This document shows, piece by piece, positions 38,752 through 48,176 of a DNA stretch of 64,000 nt. The notes beneath the pieces are model-generated. The model ran no database searches. It was given only the letters and a program-made list of their open reading frames with translations, and had not been told where the DNA came from. The DNA lies in NCBI GenBank assembly GCA_022844275.1, contig JALHMB010000001.1, positions 930,001 through 994,000 on the forward strand, read 5' to 3'. Every line of letters begins with the position of its first letter. Within the stretch, counting starts at the first letter, position 1. A program made the translations under genes and the position numbers. Source of the stretch: Hyphomicrobiaceae bacterium. GTDB lineage: Bacteria; Pseudomonadota; Alphaproteobacteria; Rhizobiales; Hyphomicrobiaceae.

Positions 38752-39879
38752 ATGCGATCAAGGATTTTGATAGGTTCGTTCTGCGCGCTTGCACTCGCCG
38801 CAACCTCGGCTATGGCAGCTCGCGAGTTCAACGGGAGCATCTGGTTCCCGGACACCCATCCGCTGACCAAGGCGTACCTCGACTGGGTCAAGCGGCTCGA
38901 TGCGGCCTCTAAGGGCGAACTCAAGGCCAAGATCTTCACGGGCACCGCGTTGCTGCCGCCCAATGCGCATCTCTCGGGGCTCAAGGACGGCATCGCTCAA
39001 GTCACTTACCACGCGGGAACATATACACCGACCGACCTGCCCGAAGACAACGTCGTGTCGATGCTGGCACTCGGCTACTCGGACACGATGGCCCTCACGT
39101 TCGCGGTCACCGACTTCTACATGACCGATCCTGAGATGATGGAGCGCTTCAAGCGACACCGGATCGTGTTCGCCGGCGGATATGCGACGCCGCCCTACAA
39201 TCTGATGTGCACGAAAAAGGTTGCAACTCTCGCTGATTTCAAGGGCCTGAAGATACGGATGCCGGGCGTGATCCACGCCGATTGGGCCAAATCCGTCGGG
39301 GCGGTGCCTGTGAGTGTCCCTTCGACCGAAATGTTCACGGGCCTCGAGAAAGGCCAACTCGACTGCGCCGCCAACGCCGCGAACGACCTCAAGAGCCGCT
39401 CACTCTGGGATGTCGCCAAGCACACCAGCCAGATATCGGTCGGAGTCTACTGGGCGGGCTGGCAGTGGGCCTTCAACGGCGGCTTCTGGAAGGAGCTGAA
39501 GCCAGCCGAGCGGCGCATCCTGCTCGATACCATTGCCGACAGCATTCCGCCGATGGCGCTCGGCTATATGAAGGACTCCGATGACGCCATTGCGGAAGCT
39601 CCATCCAAAGGCGTGACCGTCTACCCGGAGACCGATGAAATGCGCAAGTCCGTGCAGGACTTCAATGCGAAAGTCGCAAGGGCCCAGGCGATCGAGCAGG
39701 GCGCGTCCAAGTTCAAGCTCAAGGACCCCGAAGGATTGATCAAGCGCTTCGAGGCGACGATCGCCAAATGGGACGGCGTACTCAAAGGCGTCGACCGCAA
39801 GGATCCGGTGGCGCTCGCCAAGGTGCTCAAGGACAATCTCTACTCGAAGATCGACGTCAATACGTATGGCGTCTACTGA
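38752..39879 (+). CDS. TRAP transporter solute-binding protein (DctP family)
   Basis: A 375-residue periplasmic receptor with a signal peptide ending near SAMAA-REF. DctP stretches include GLKIRMPGVIHADWAKSVGAVPV and TGLEKGQLDCAAN. Its membrane partners are not next to it on the same strand: dctQ and dctM lie 1-3 kb away on the opposite strand inside the hyu operon. The two transcription units converge. A dyad upstream shared with that operon and with the XRE-cupin gene suggests common control. The ligand is unknown; mature sequence is only distantly similar to the other TRAP receptors here. Confidence 0.9.
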   Translation: MRSRILIGSFCALALAATSAMAAREFNGSIWFPDTHPLTKAYLDWVKRLDAASKGELKAKIFTGTALLPPNAHLSGLKDGIAQVTYHAGTYTPTDLPEDNVVSMLALGYSDTMALTFAVTDFYMTDPEMMERFKRHRIVFAGGYATPPYNLMCTKKVATLADFKGLKIRMPGVIHADWAKSVGAVPVSVPSTEMFTGLEKGQLDCAANAANDLKSRSLWDVAKHTSQISVGVYWAGWQWAFNGGFWKELKPAERRILLDTIADSIPPMALGYMKDSDDAIAEAPSKGVTVYPETDEMRKSVQDFNAKVARAQAIEQGASKFKLKDPEGLIKRFEATIAKWDGVLKGVDRKDPVALAKVLKDNLYSKIDVNTYGVY

Positions 39880-39887
39880 GATCGTCG

Positions 39888-39917
39888 GCGCCTGGCGGGG
39901 CACATCCCGCCCGGCGC
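39888..39917. terminator. Stem-loop between convergent TRAP receptor and amidase genes
   Basis: GCGCC-T-GGCGGG pairs with CCCGCC-C-GGCGC around a 6-nt loop, with one mismatch. Its position between two convergent stops fits a bidirectional terminator, though no T-run is seen. Confidence 0.55.
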
Positions 39918-39927
39918 TGCGCCCGCG

Positions 39928-40815
39928 TCACGCCCGGCCTTGCAGGACGGGATAGAGTTCCGGACGGCGCTGCTCCATCAACGGGTAGCGCCGTTTCACT
40001 TCGGCGATGAAATCAAGATCGATATGGGCGGTCACCAGCCCTTCCTCATCCGAGGCGGTGGCGACGATGGTGCCCCACGGATCGACGACCATGCTGCGGC
40101 CAACAAATGCGAGGCCCGATTTCGGCTCCTTGCCATACTGACCGGCGGCAACGATGAAGCACTGGTTCTCGCAGGCGCGGGCACGGAGGAAGAACTCCCA
40201 ATGATCGAAGCGCGGCGACAGAAACGCGGACGAGCAGGTCATGATCTCCGCGCCCTTCAACGCCAGCTCGCGGTATAGCTCTGGAAAACGCAGATCCGAG
40301 CAGATCGTCATGCCGATCCGGGCGAGATTGGTCTCGAACACGTCGACTGCGCCGCCCTTGCCGACCTTCGCACTCTCGATGAAACCCGGAGGAATGTCGG
40401 CCCGATTCGGTGCATCGAAAAGATGCGTCTTGCGGTAGATGCCGAGAACAGCGCCATCGGGCGAGATCAGCGGCGAGGTATTGTAGTAGGTGTCGGCGGC
40501 GCGCTCGTACATCGATCCCGAAAGATACATTCCGTACTTGCGGGCGCGCTGGCCAAGCGCCGCCGTGATCGGACCCGGGATCGGCTCGGCGATCTCGCGG
40601 TAGCCGGTTTCGTTCGAGAACTCGATGCCGGTCCACATTTCGGGGAGAACGCAAAGATCGCTGCCGCGCGCGCCCGCCTCGTCGATCAAACGGAACAATT
40701 TCTCGACGTTCTGCGACTTCTCGCCGTCGACCGCGGTGATCTGTATCGCCGAGACCACCAGCGTCCGGCGGCGATGGGCTTCGGTCTGCAAGGACGTCTC
40801 TGCCTTGTCCATCAT
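39928..40815 (-). CDS. Carbon-nitrogen hydrolase (nitrilase/omega-amidase superfamily)
   Basis: A 295-residue member of the nitrilase superfamily. The catalytic triad is clear: Glu59 in LPEMWTG, Lys129 in YRKTHLFD, and Cys172 in TICSDLRFPELYR. The ICSDLRFPELYR pattern is that of the omega-amidase/Nit2-like branch, which hydrolyses omega-amides of dicarboxylic acids, rather than true nitrilases. It is the last gene of the seven-gene hyuABAB-dctQM operon and lies 22 bp after dctM. It would suit hydrolysis of an amide released by the HyuAB enzymes (inference). Confidence 0.88.
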   Translation of the reverse strand: MMDKAETSLQTEAHRRRTLVVSAIQITAVDGEKSQNVEKLFRLIDEAGARGSDLCVLPEMWTGIEFSNETGYREIAEPIPGPITAALGQRARKYGMYLSGSMYERAADTYYNTSPLISPDGAVLGIYRKTHLFDAPNRADIPPGFIESAKVGKGGAVDVFETNLARIGMTICSDLRFPELYRELALKGAEIMTCSSAFLSPRFDHWEFFLRARACENQCFIVAAGQYGKEPKSGLAFVGRSMVVDPWGTIVATASDEEGLVTAHIDLDFIAEVKRRYPLMEQRRPELYPVLQGRA

Positions 40816-40837
40816 GCGCGCCTCTCAGTTCTTTTTG

Positions 40838-42145
40838 CTATTTCATCAAGCTCGGCAGCACGAGGGCGAGCCACGGAAATGCGACGATCAGGGTCAGTGT
40901 GATCATGTCGGCAACGACGAACCACGCAATACCACGAAAGATCGTCGACAGTGGAATCAAGGATCCCAGGGCACTTTTCATCACGTACACGTTGAGGCCG
41001 ACCGGCGGCGTCACGAGACCGATTTCCAAGAGCTTGACGAGGATGATGCCGAACCAGATCAGGTCGGCTCCGACGGCCCTGGCGATGGGCATGATGATCG
41101 GCATCGTCAGCAGCAGGATGCTGATCGAATCGAGGAAGCAGCCGAGGATCAGATAGAGGACCACCACCATCAGGACAACGGTGAGCTGGTCTCCGCCCAT
41201 GCCGAGCAGCCACTTCGAGATCACCTCCGGCACTCCGGTCAGCGCCATCATCTTGCCGAGGAGCACCGTCCCGATCACGACCATGAAGATCGACGCCGTA
41301 CCGGACAGCGCGCTGAGGCTGGCCTCCTGCAGCACGCGCCAGCTCAACGTTCCCTTGATCGCGGCGAGCACAATGGCCAGCGCCGCACCGACTGCCGCGC
41401 CCTCAGTGGGCGTGAAATAACCGACGAAGATCCCGACGAGCACGCTGATGATGAGGATCGGCAGTGGCCAGACGTCGGCAAGCGCCGCCCGTCTTTCCTC
41501 GGGCTTGAACTCCTCTGTGACCGGTGGGGCGAGCGTCGGGTCGAGCTTGACGCGGATGATGATCATCGCCGCGAACATAAAGGCTGACATGATGCCGGGG
41601 ATGAAGCCGGCCATGAACAGCTTGGCGATGGAGACGTCGGCGAAATACCCGTAGAGCACCATCAATAGACTGGGCGGGATCATCGATCCCAGCGTGCCGG
41701 CGGATGCGATGACGCCGGCCGCCAGGCCAGGATCATACTTGTATTTGAGCATCTCCGGCGTCGCGATCCGGGCCATGGCGGCCGACACGGCTACCGACGA
41801 GCCGGATGCCGCCGAAAGGAAGGCACAGGCCGCGACACTTGCGATGGCGAGGCCGCCCGGCAACCAGGACAGCATCACGCGCATCGCCTGGAATAGCCCC
41901 GCGGTGAGGCCGGCGGAGAACGCAATGTATCCCATGAGCAAGAACATCGGGATGGCGGTGAGATTCCAATCACCGACGAAGTTGAAGGGTATAGCTGTGA
42001 CCATTCCCCATGCCGGCCGCCAGCCGAGAATGGTCGCGATACCGAAGAAAGACACGATGCCGAGCGCGACCCCGATCTGGATCCGAAGCGCGATGAGGAT
42101 CACCCCCGCGCCGGTTGCCATCATCCCGATCGTGAACTTGTCCAT
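40838..42145 (-). CDS. TRAP transporter large permease (DctM family)
   Basis: A 435-residue membrane transporter with about 12 helices. Landmarks are AASGSSVAVSAAMARIATPEML, GTLGSMIPPSLLMVLYG and VTPPVGLNVYVMK. It lies 10 bp after dctQ and 22 bp before the amidase gene, within the hyu operon. The nearest solute-binding gene is the convergent one at 38752. Confidence 0.92.
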   Translation of the reverse strand: MDKFTIGMMATGAGVILIALRIQIGVALGIVSFFGIATILGWRPAWGMVTAIPFNFVGDWNLTAIPMFLLMGYIAFSAGLTAGLFQAMRVMLSWLPGGLAIASVAACAFLSAASGSSVAVSAAMARIATPEMLKYKYDPGLAAGVIASAGTLGSMIPPSLLMVLYGYFADVSIAKLFMAGFIPGIMSAFMFAAMIIIRVKLDPTLAPPVTEEFKPEERRAALADVWPLPILIISVLVGIFVGYFTPTEGAAVGAALAIVLAAIKGTLSWRVLQEASLSALSGTASIFMVVIGTVLLGKMMALTGVPEVISKWLLGMGGDQLTVVLMVVVLYLILGCFLDSISILLLTMPIIMPIARAVGADLIWFGIILVKLLEIGLVTPPVGLNVYVMKSALGSLIPLSTIFRGIAWFVVADMITLTLIVAFPWLALVLPSLMK

Positions 42146-42155
42146 CGGGTGAGCC

Positions 42156-42692
42156 TCAGTTCCGGGCCTGATTGGCCATGTCGGGCGACTCGGGCGATGG
42201 CGCGAATGTGGGGTCGGTCGCGGCCTTCCAAGCGTGCAGGAGCACCTGGAGCAGCATCACGAAGAACCCGATCGGCAGGAGGAACTTGGCCGGCCATACC
42301 GTGATGTAGATCGATGACATCAAAATCTCACCGATCGCGTAGGCTTCATAGGCGTCCTTTGCGGTCTGGTAGGTGAGGAGAGCGAAGAAGACGGCGCAGA
42401 CGACGTATCCTATGACCATGATGATCCGACGCGCGATCGCCGGAAGCCTTTCGACCAGCAGATCCACCGTGATGTGCTCGTGCCGTCTCTCGACCAGCGC
42501 CAGCGGCAGGAATACGACCGCCACCATGTGATAGACGGAGACAATCTCGAGGCTGCCTTCGATCGGTCGGCGGAAGAAATTGCGCATCGCTACGTCGACC
42601 ACCATCTGCACCATCATCAGGAACAGCGCCACCATCGCGATGCCCATCAGCAGGCGCGCAAGCACGCTGGTCATGCGGTCGAGTGTCAGCAT
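42156..42692 (-). CDS. TRAP transporter small permease (DctQ family)
   Basis: A 178-residue membrane protein with four helices and DctQ-like MVVDVAMRNFFRRPIEGSLEIV and RRHEHITVDLL stretches. It follows the second hyuB gene by 34 bp in the same operon, tying import to the HyuAB enzymes. Confidence 0.9.
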   Translation of the reverse strand: MLTLDRMTSVLARLLMGIAMVALFLMMVQMVVDVAMRNFFRRPIEGSLEIVSVYHMVAVVFLPLALVERRHEHITVDLLVERLPAIARRIIMVIGYVVCAVFFALLTYQTAKDAYEAYAIGEILMSSIYITVWPAKFLLPIGFFVMLLQVLLHAWKAATDPTFAPSPESPDMANQARN

Positions 42693-42726
42693 CGCCTACT
42701 ATCCCCGATGATCGCGCCGTCTCTCG

Positions 42727-44415
42727 TCAATCGATGTTGGGTCCAAGCTTGCCGTTGGCCTTGTCGGCACGACGGGCGTCGTCGCTGCGTGCGGACGGCG
42801 GTCCGTAACCGCCGGCGCCCGCGGTCTCAATCACCAGCTTGTCCCCCGGCGAAAGCTGCGTCACGATTTTCGACGGGATCGTCTCGCTGGAACCATCCCG
42901 TCGCATGATCCATGACCTCGCAGCCGTGCCTGCTGCTCCGCCTTTAGCCCCCACGGCCGGCACGAAGTGGCGCTCGCCTCGATGCGAGAAAGAGAGCGAC
43001 CCTTCGATGTCGTCGAGTATCTCGTATTCCTTCACCTGCCCGAGGCCGCCGCGCCATGTGCCATCGCCGCCCGAGCCGGCACGAAGCGTCCAGCGATTGA
43101 CGCGGATCGGGGCTTCGAGCTCCATCGCCTCCGCCGGCAGATTCATGCAGTTGGTCGCGTCGGTCTCGATCGCGTCGACGCCGTCGAAGCCGTTTCCCGC
43201 GCCGCTGCCGCCCGCCAGCAATTCGCCCGTCACGAAATTTTCACCACCCTTTCGGCGACCACCGAACGCCATCACCAGGAGCTGGCCGGCGCTCGGCGCG
43301 GGCACGCGATCGGGCGCGGCGCCCGCCAATGCCGCGAGCATGCACCCGGTGATCCGCTTGATGGTTGCCGTGCGCGCATTGACCGGTGCCGGCGCCTGCG
43401 GATCGACAAGACTTGCCGGCGGCAGCCGCAGTGAGATGGGGCGAAAGCACCCGCCGTTGTTTGGGATCATCGGATCCGTGATGGCGCGAACCGCGAAACA
43501 GGCCGCCGCGAGGCTGCCCGACGGCACGCAATTCACCGGCCCCTTCACCTGGCCGCTGGTTCCCGTCAGATCGAATGAAATGGTGCCGTCGCCCGGCAGC
43601 GTGACGGCCACTTCGACGCGGATTCTGCGATCGAGATCGATGCCGTCGTTGTCGAGGTAGTCGACATGCCGCCATGTGCCCTGCGGAAGCAGCTTCAATG
43701 CCGCGCGTGTCATCGCTTCCGAGCGGTCTAGCAGCAGACGGAACGCCGTCAGAAGCGTCTCGTCGCCGAGGCGATCGGCCGTCTCGCGCAAACGCACGCC
43801 GGCGATCTTGCACGCGGCGACCTGGGCATTGAGATCACCGATGAAGATGTCCGGAATTCTGACGTTCTGCCGCAGGATCCGCGTGAGCGTCTCGTCGAAC
43901 ACGCCTTCGCGCGCCCACTGCACGGCGGGCAGGCGAATGCCTTCCTGGAAGATCTCGGTCGAGTCGGTCGGCACCGATCCCGCGGACTTCCCCCCGACGT
44001 CCTGATGGTGCGTCATCGTTGCGGCGAGCGCCACGGGCCCCGCGCGACTTAACACCGGCATCACCACGGCGACATCAGGCAAGTGCGTGCCGCCGCAGTA
44101 GGGATCGTTGAGAATGTAGGTATCGCCCGGCTTCATCGTTGCGACCGGAAAGACACGGATGATCTCGGCAACAGCCGGAATGAGCGTGCCGAGATGGATC
44201 GGAATGGCGCACGCCTGGGCGAGTGTCGTGCCGTCGAGCGTGAAGATCGACGCCGACGCGTCGAGACCTTCCTTGACGATCGGCGAGCACGAGCTTTTCA
44301 GCAGCGCCGTCTCCATTTCCTCGGCGATGCAGTCGAGGCGGTGACGCAGCACCTCGAGGGTGACCGGGTCGAACGTACTCTGGCTGCTCTGCGTCTTCGC
44401 GTGTATAGCCATCAT
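42727..44415 (-). CDS. hyuB: Hydantoinase B/oxoprolinase family protein, second pair
   Basis: The B subunit (562 residues from ATG 44415) of an ATP-dependent hydantoinase/oxoprolinase/carboxylase-type enzyme. Typical stretches are FDPVTLEVLRHRLDCIAEEM, NDPYCGGTHLPDVAVVMPV near residue 120, and a glycine-rich C-terminal region with WTLRAGSGGDGTWRGGLGQV. The ATG overlaps the stop of the partner hyuA (ATGA), so the subunits are made together. Relatives include N-methylhydantoinase, caprolactamase and acetone/acetophenone carboxylase subunits; sequence alone cannot choose among them. Confidence 0.9.
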   Translation of the reverse strand: MMAIHAKTQSSQSTFDPVTLEVLRHRLDCIAEEMETALLKSSCSPIVKEGLDASASIFTLDGTTLAQACAIPIHLGTLIPAVAEIIRVFPVATMKPGDTYILNDPYCGGTHLPDVAVVMPVLSRAGPVALAATMTHHQDVGGKSAGSVPTDSTEIFQEGIRLPAVQWAREGVFDETLTRILRQNVRIPDIFIGDLNAQVAACKIAGVRLRETADRLGDETLLTAFRLLLDRSEAMTRAALKLLPQGTWRHVDYLDNDGIDLDRRIRVEVAVTLPGDGTISFDLTGTSGQVKGPVNCVPSGSLAAACFAVRAITDPMIPNNGGCFRPISLRLPPASLVDPQAPAPVNARTATIKRITGCMLAALAGAAPDRVPAPSAGQLLVMAFGGRRKGGENFVTGELLAGGSGAGNGFDGVDAIETDATNCMNLPAEAMELEAPIRVNRWTLRAGSGGDGTWRGGLGQVKEYEILDDIEGSLSFSHRGERHFVPAVGAKGGAAGTAARSWIMRRDGSSETIPSKIVTQLSPGDKLVIETAGAGGYGPPSARSDDARRADKANGKLGPNID

Positions 44416-46478
44416 GTGCGCTCCATGAGCAAGGCTCCGCTTGCCAGAACACGCGCCGACCACATCGGTGGCACGAGCGTCGTCGAATCACTCTGCGCAA
44501 TGATCGCCGGGCCGACGATCCGGTCGCCACTCTTGAGTGCCGACCGCTGGTGGATCGCGGTCTCGACGGGTGCGGCGCTTCCTGCAAACCGGACATCGCG
44601 GACACGCTCGCGTACCGGCTCCGCGGCCTGCGTCGCCGGACGATCGATCCGGCTTTCCGCCAGCACCGCCGAGTGCACGACTCGCAGATTGACGATCTTG
44701 GCTGGCGCACCGGTTTTGTGACCATTGAGTTGCGTGTGCTTCGTCTCAAAATCGGCGTAGAGGCGCGACAGCGCGTCATCCTTGTCGTCGTCCAGCGGCA
44801 CTTCGATGAAATGGCTTTGGGCAACGTAGCCGATATCGGCGAAGGCTTTGCGGTGCCGGGGCAGACCGTCGACGGCCTCCTGCCGCATCAAGTCGTCGGC
44901 GCGACGATCGAGCACAGCGACCTCGCGGCGGACGTCGGAAAGTTTCGTCGACGCCATGGGCGCGTGGAAGGCGCCGGCAACCTCGTGCGAGATCGGTGCT
45001 GTCAGCAGGCCCGCGGCCGCGAGCACGCCGGGATATCGCGGCACCAGGATACGTTCGATCGACAGTTCGTCAGCAACGGCGGTGGCATGGAGGCCGCCGG
45101 CACCGCCGAGGGGCAGCAGGACGAACCGGCGCGGGTCGTGCCCGCGGTTCACCGAGACGAGCCGGACACCGTCGGCCATGCGACCATTGGTGATGCGATG
45201 GATGCCGAGCGCCGCCGTGACGACATCGATGCCAAGGGGGCGCGCGATGGTCTCCTCGATCGACGCGTGCGCGAGCGCCGGATCGAGACTGACCGCGCCA
45301 CCTGCAAGACCCGACGTGTCGAGATAACCGAGTACGACCGAAGCGTCGGTGACGGTCGGCAGCCGGCCACCACGGCCATAGCATGCCGGGCCAGGATCGG
45401 AGCCCGCGGAGTGTGGCCCGACGCGCAATCCGCCGCCCGCGTCGATCCACGCAATCGACCCGCCGCCCGCGCCCAGCGTCGTCACGTCGAGCATTGGAAC
45501 GCGAACGGCGTAGCCCGCGATCTGGGTCTCGGGACGCGCGTGGACGGTCCCGCCTTCGACGAGCGCAATGTCACTCGACGTACCGCCGACGTCGATGGTG
45601 ATCAGGTCTTCGTATCCGTCGACCTTGCCGACAGCCGCGCTGCCGATGGCGCCGGCGGCCGGCCCCGAAAGGAACAGGCGCACCGGCCGCTGCCGGGCGG
45701 TTTCGACGCCTGCAAGGCCACCGCGGGACTGCATCACCTGCAACGGCGCCGGCACGCCGGATGCTGCAAGACCCTTGGCGAGGTTGACGAGATAGCGATC
45801 GACGACCGGCTTGATATAGGCGTCGAAGGTGGTGACGACAGTGCGCTCGTACTCGCGGAACGCGGGATCGACCTCGCTCGACAGCGAGACTTCGACGCAC
45901 GGCAGAACTTCCTGCACGCGGGCTCTGATCCGCTGCTCGTGCGACGGGTCGAGAAACGAAAACAGCAGACTTATGGCGATAGCCTCGACCTTTAGCGGCC
46001 GCAGTTTTTCGATAGCTGCGTCGATGCTGGCCTGGTCGAGCGGCACAACGACGGCGCCGTGCGCGTCGATGCGCTCGCGAACCTCGACGCGCCGCTCCCC
46101 CGGCACCAGCCAACCCGGCGTCTCGGGCTGCAGGCGCAGATCATACATCTGCCGACGCATCTGCCGGCCGATCTCCAGGATGTCGCGAAAGCCTTCCGTG
46201 GCGATCAACCCGACGCGCGCGCCTTTGCGCTCGATCACCGCGTTCGTGGCAACCGTCGTGCCATGAGCGAAGCGCGTGATGTCCCGTGGTGAAATGCCAT
46301 GCTTCGTCGACAGCTCAGTGAGGGCCGCCGCGACGGCATCGCTCGGATTGCCCGGCGTCGAGGCGACCTTGAGCACCACCGAACCGCGCGGGCCAATCGC
46401 GATGACATCCGTGAACGTGCCACCGATGTCGATCCCGACGCTCCATCCGTGGTGCGGGGCCGGGGAGCCTGATGTCAT
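44412..46478 (-). CDS. hyuA: Hydantoinase A/oxoprolinase family protein, second pair
   Basis: A 688-residue A subunit with the ATP-binding ASKHA-type start GIDIGGTFTDVIAIG, the FAHGTTVATNAVIERKGARVG segment, and an inner IDVGGTSSDIALVEGG motif. It phosphorylates or activates the carbonyl of the substrate so that the paired B subunit can complete ring opening or carboxylation. It overlaps hyuB of the first pair upstream by 4 bp and hyuB of its own pair downstream by 4 bp. The paralogous A subunit at 48177 has the same layout but differs through much of its length. Confidence 0.92.
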   Translation of the reverse strand: MTSGSPAPHHGWSVGIDIGGTFTDVIAIGPRGSVVLKVASTPGNPSDAVAAALTELSTKHGISPRDITRFAHGTTVATNAVIERKGARVGLIATEGFRDILEIGRQMRRQMYDLRLQPETPGWLVPGERRVEVRERIDAHGAVVVPLDQASIDAAIEKLRPLKVEAIAISLLFSFLDPSHEQRIRARVQEVLPCVEVSLSSEVDPAFREYERTVVTTFDAYIKPVVDRYLVNLAKGLAASGVPAPLQVMQSRGGLAGVETARQRPVRLFLSGPAAGAIGSAAVGKVDGYEDLITIDVGGTSSDIALVEGGTVHARPETQIAGYAVRVPMLDVTTLGAGGGSIAWIDAGGGLRVGPHSAGSDPGPACYGRGGRLPTVTDASVVLGYLDTSGLAGGAVSLDPALAHASIEETIARPLGIDVVTAALGIHRITNGRMADGVRLVSVNRGHDPRRFVLLPLGGAGGLHATAVADELSIERILVPRYPGVLAAAGLLTAPISHEVAGAFHAPMASTKLSDVRREVAVLDRRADDLMRQEAVDGLPRHRKAFADIGYVAQSHFIEVPLDDDKDDALSRLYADFETKHTQLNGHKTGAPAKIVNLRVVHSAVLAESRIDRPATQAAEPVRERVRDVRFAGSAAPVETAIHQRSALKSGDRIVGPAIIAQSDSTTLVPPMWSARVLASGALLMERT

Positions 46479-48172
46479 CCGGCCCGCCCGTAGAATGCGG
46501 CAGCCGTGGCGGGTGTTATGATGCCCTCGGCAATGTCTTTCTCGACGAGGGCTGGTTCGCGCTCGGCCGTCGGGCCATAGCCGCCGCCACCCGCCGTGTA
46601 CAACGTGAGGATATCGCCGGCCATCAGATCGACGCGGCCCTTGCTTGGCAGGCTGATCACCTTGCCGCCTCGCTCGATCTCGCAGCGCGCCTTCGCCGCT
46701 TCCGTGCCGCCGAGCAACCCGGACGGGGCCAGCCGGAAGCGATCCGCGTAGATGGCGAGATTGACGCCGTCCTTAAGAATCTCGAAACGGCGAAAAAATC
46801 CGAGGCCCCCGCGGCGGCGGCCATGCCCGCAGCTATCGGGAATGAGCCCGTAGCCGACGATACGGAAATGCTCGAAGTCCATGTCGGTAGCTTCGACCGG
46901 CGTGTTGGTGCAATTCGACAGCGGGCTGTCGACGGCGTGGCAACCGTCGAGGCGCGGGCCGGCGCCGTAGCCGCCGCCGAAGACCTCTAGATACACGCGA
47001 TAGCGGCCGCCATCGAGGTAGGCGATCGACGTCACGTCGGTGGAATCGTTGCCGTCGGCGATCACGCGGTCAGGGACGACCTGGGCGAGCGCCTTCAGCA
47101 CCGCGTTGAAACAGCGATAAGCCGTCAGCATGCGGGCCCGCACGGGCGCGGGATAGGACGGATTGACCAACGTGCCTTTCGGCGCGGTGATGCGGATCGG
47201 TTTCTTGACGCCCTCGTTGAAGGGAATGTCGGGGCTGGTCAGCGCCGATTTCACCGCCGAGAGCGTCGCCGAAATCGTCGAGGCCCAGGGACAATTGAGG
47301 TTCCGGCGCACCTGTCCGACGGTGCCGGTGTAGTCGACGGCGATGGTATCGCCCGAGATCGTGACCGCGGCCCGCACGGTCAACGGGTCCGGCGTCAGCC
47401 CATCGTCGTCGACGTGCGCCTCGCCGTAGTACGTACCGTCCGGGATCGCCTGCAACGCCGCGCGAAACCGCCGCTCGGAATAATCGACCAGCTCGGTCAT
47501 GGCGCGCGTGATCGTCGACGCGCCGTACTTGCCGCAGAGTTGCTTGATGCGTTGCGCGCCGATCGAATTCGCCGCGAACTGGGCGTAGAAGTCGCCGATG
47601 GTCTGGGACGGCACGCGGATGTTGGCGGCGACCAGCCGTTCGAGCGGACCGTCGCACCAGTCGCGCTGGTAGTTGTAGACCGAAGGCGGGAAGATGATCC
47701 CCTCGGCGTGGACATCGACTGCATCCGGCGTGAGGCCGGGATTGCCACCGCCGAGATCGAGATGGTGCGCCGTCGTGCCGGCAAACGCGACGAGCGTGCC
47801 TTCGTAGAAGATCGGCGAATAGATGAAGACGTCCTGGAGGTGCTGGCCACCGCCATAAGGATCGTTGTTGATGTAGAAATCGCCTTCCTTGAGCGTGTGC
47901 ACCGGGTGGACGGCGGCACAGGCGCGGAAGATTTCCGACATCGGTCCGAGCTGCATCGGAATGAGCTCGGCCTGGGCGACGACGTTGCCCTCGCGATCGA
48001 ACAGTGCCGCCGACGCGTCCTGCGCCTCGCGCACGATATTCGAGTAGGACGAGCGGATCATCTTCGTGCCCATCTCGCGCGCAGCGGCAATGAGGGCCTG
48101 GCTGATGATGGCGTAGTCGACCGGATCGAGCACATCCGCCGCTACTGGCGCCGTTGCGGTCAGCTCCTGCAT
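46475..48172 (-). CDS. hyuB: Hydantoinase B/oxoprolinase family protein, first pair
   Basis: A 565-residue B subunit. The N-terminal half contains MGTKMIRSSYSNIVREAQDASAALFD and NNDPYGGGQHLQDVFIYSP; the C-terminal part has DSCGHGRRRGGLGFFRRFEIL. It lies 4 bp after the first hyuA and overlaps the second hyuA, which places both HyuAB pairs in one operon. The two B subunits are clearly different proteins and not recent duplicates. Confidence 0.92.
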   Translation of the reverse strand: MQELTATAPVAADVLDPVDYAIISQALIAAAREMGTKMIRSSYSNIVREAQDASAALFDREGNVVAQAELIPMQLGPMSEIFRACAAVHPVHTLKEGDFYINNDPYGGGQHLQDVFIYSPIFYEGTLVAFAGTTAHHLDLGGGNPGLTPDAVDVHAEGIIFPPSVYNYQRDWCDGPLERLVAANIRVPSQTIGDFYAQFAANSIGAQRIKQLCGKYGASTITRAMTELVDYSERRFRAALQAIPDGTYYGEAHVDDDGLTPDPLTVRAAVTISGDTIAVDYTGTVGQVRRNLNCPWASTISATLSAVKSALTSPDIPFNEGVKKPIRITAPKGTLVNPSYPAPVRARMLTAYRCFNAVLKALAQVVPDRVIADGNDSTDVTSIAYLDGGRYRVYLEVFGGGYGAGPRLDGCHAVDSPLSNCTNTPVEATDMDFEHFRIVGYGLIPDSCGHGRRRGGLGFFRRFEILKDGVNLAIYADRFRLAPSGLLGGTEAAKARCEIERGGKVISLPSKGRVDLMAGDILTLYTAGGGGYGPTAEREPALVEKDIAEGIITPATAAAFYGRAG

Positions 48173-48176
48173 GGCG

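Noticed and set aside
40625-41587. 320-codon open frame on the plus strand, very rich in His, Asp and Arg
   Set aside because: It is antisense to the dctM membrane gene. The charged composition is what a complement of hydrophobic codons gives.
44550-45995. 481-codon open frame on the plus strand
   Set aside because: It is antisense to hyuA and has the composition of a shadow frame.
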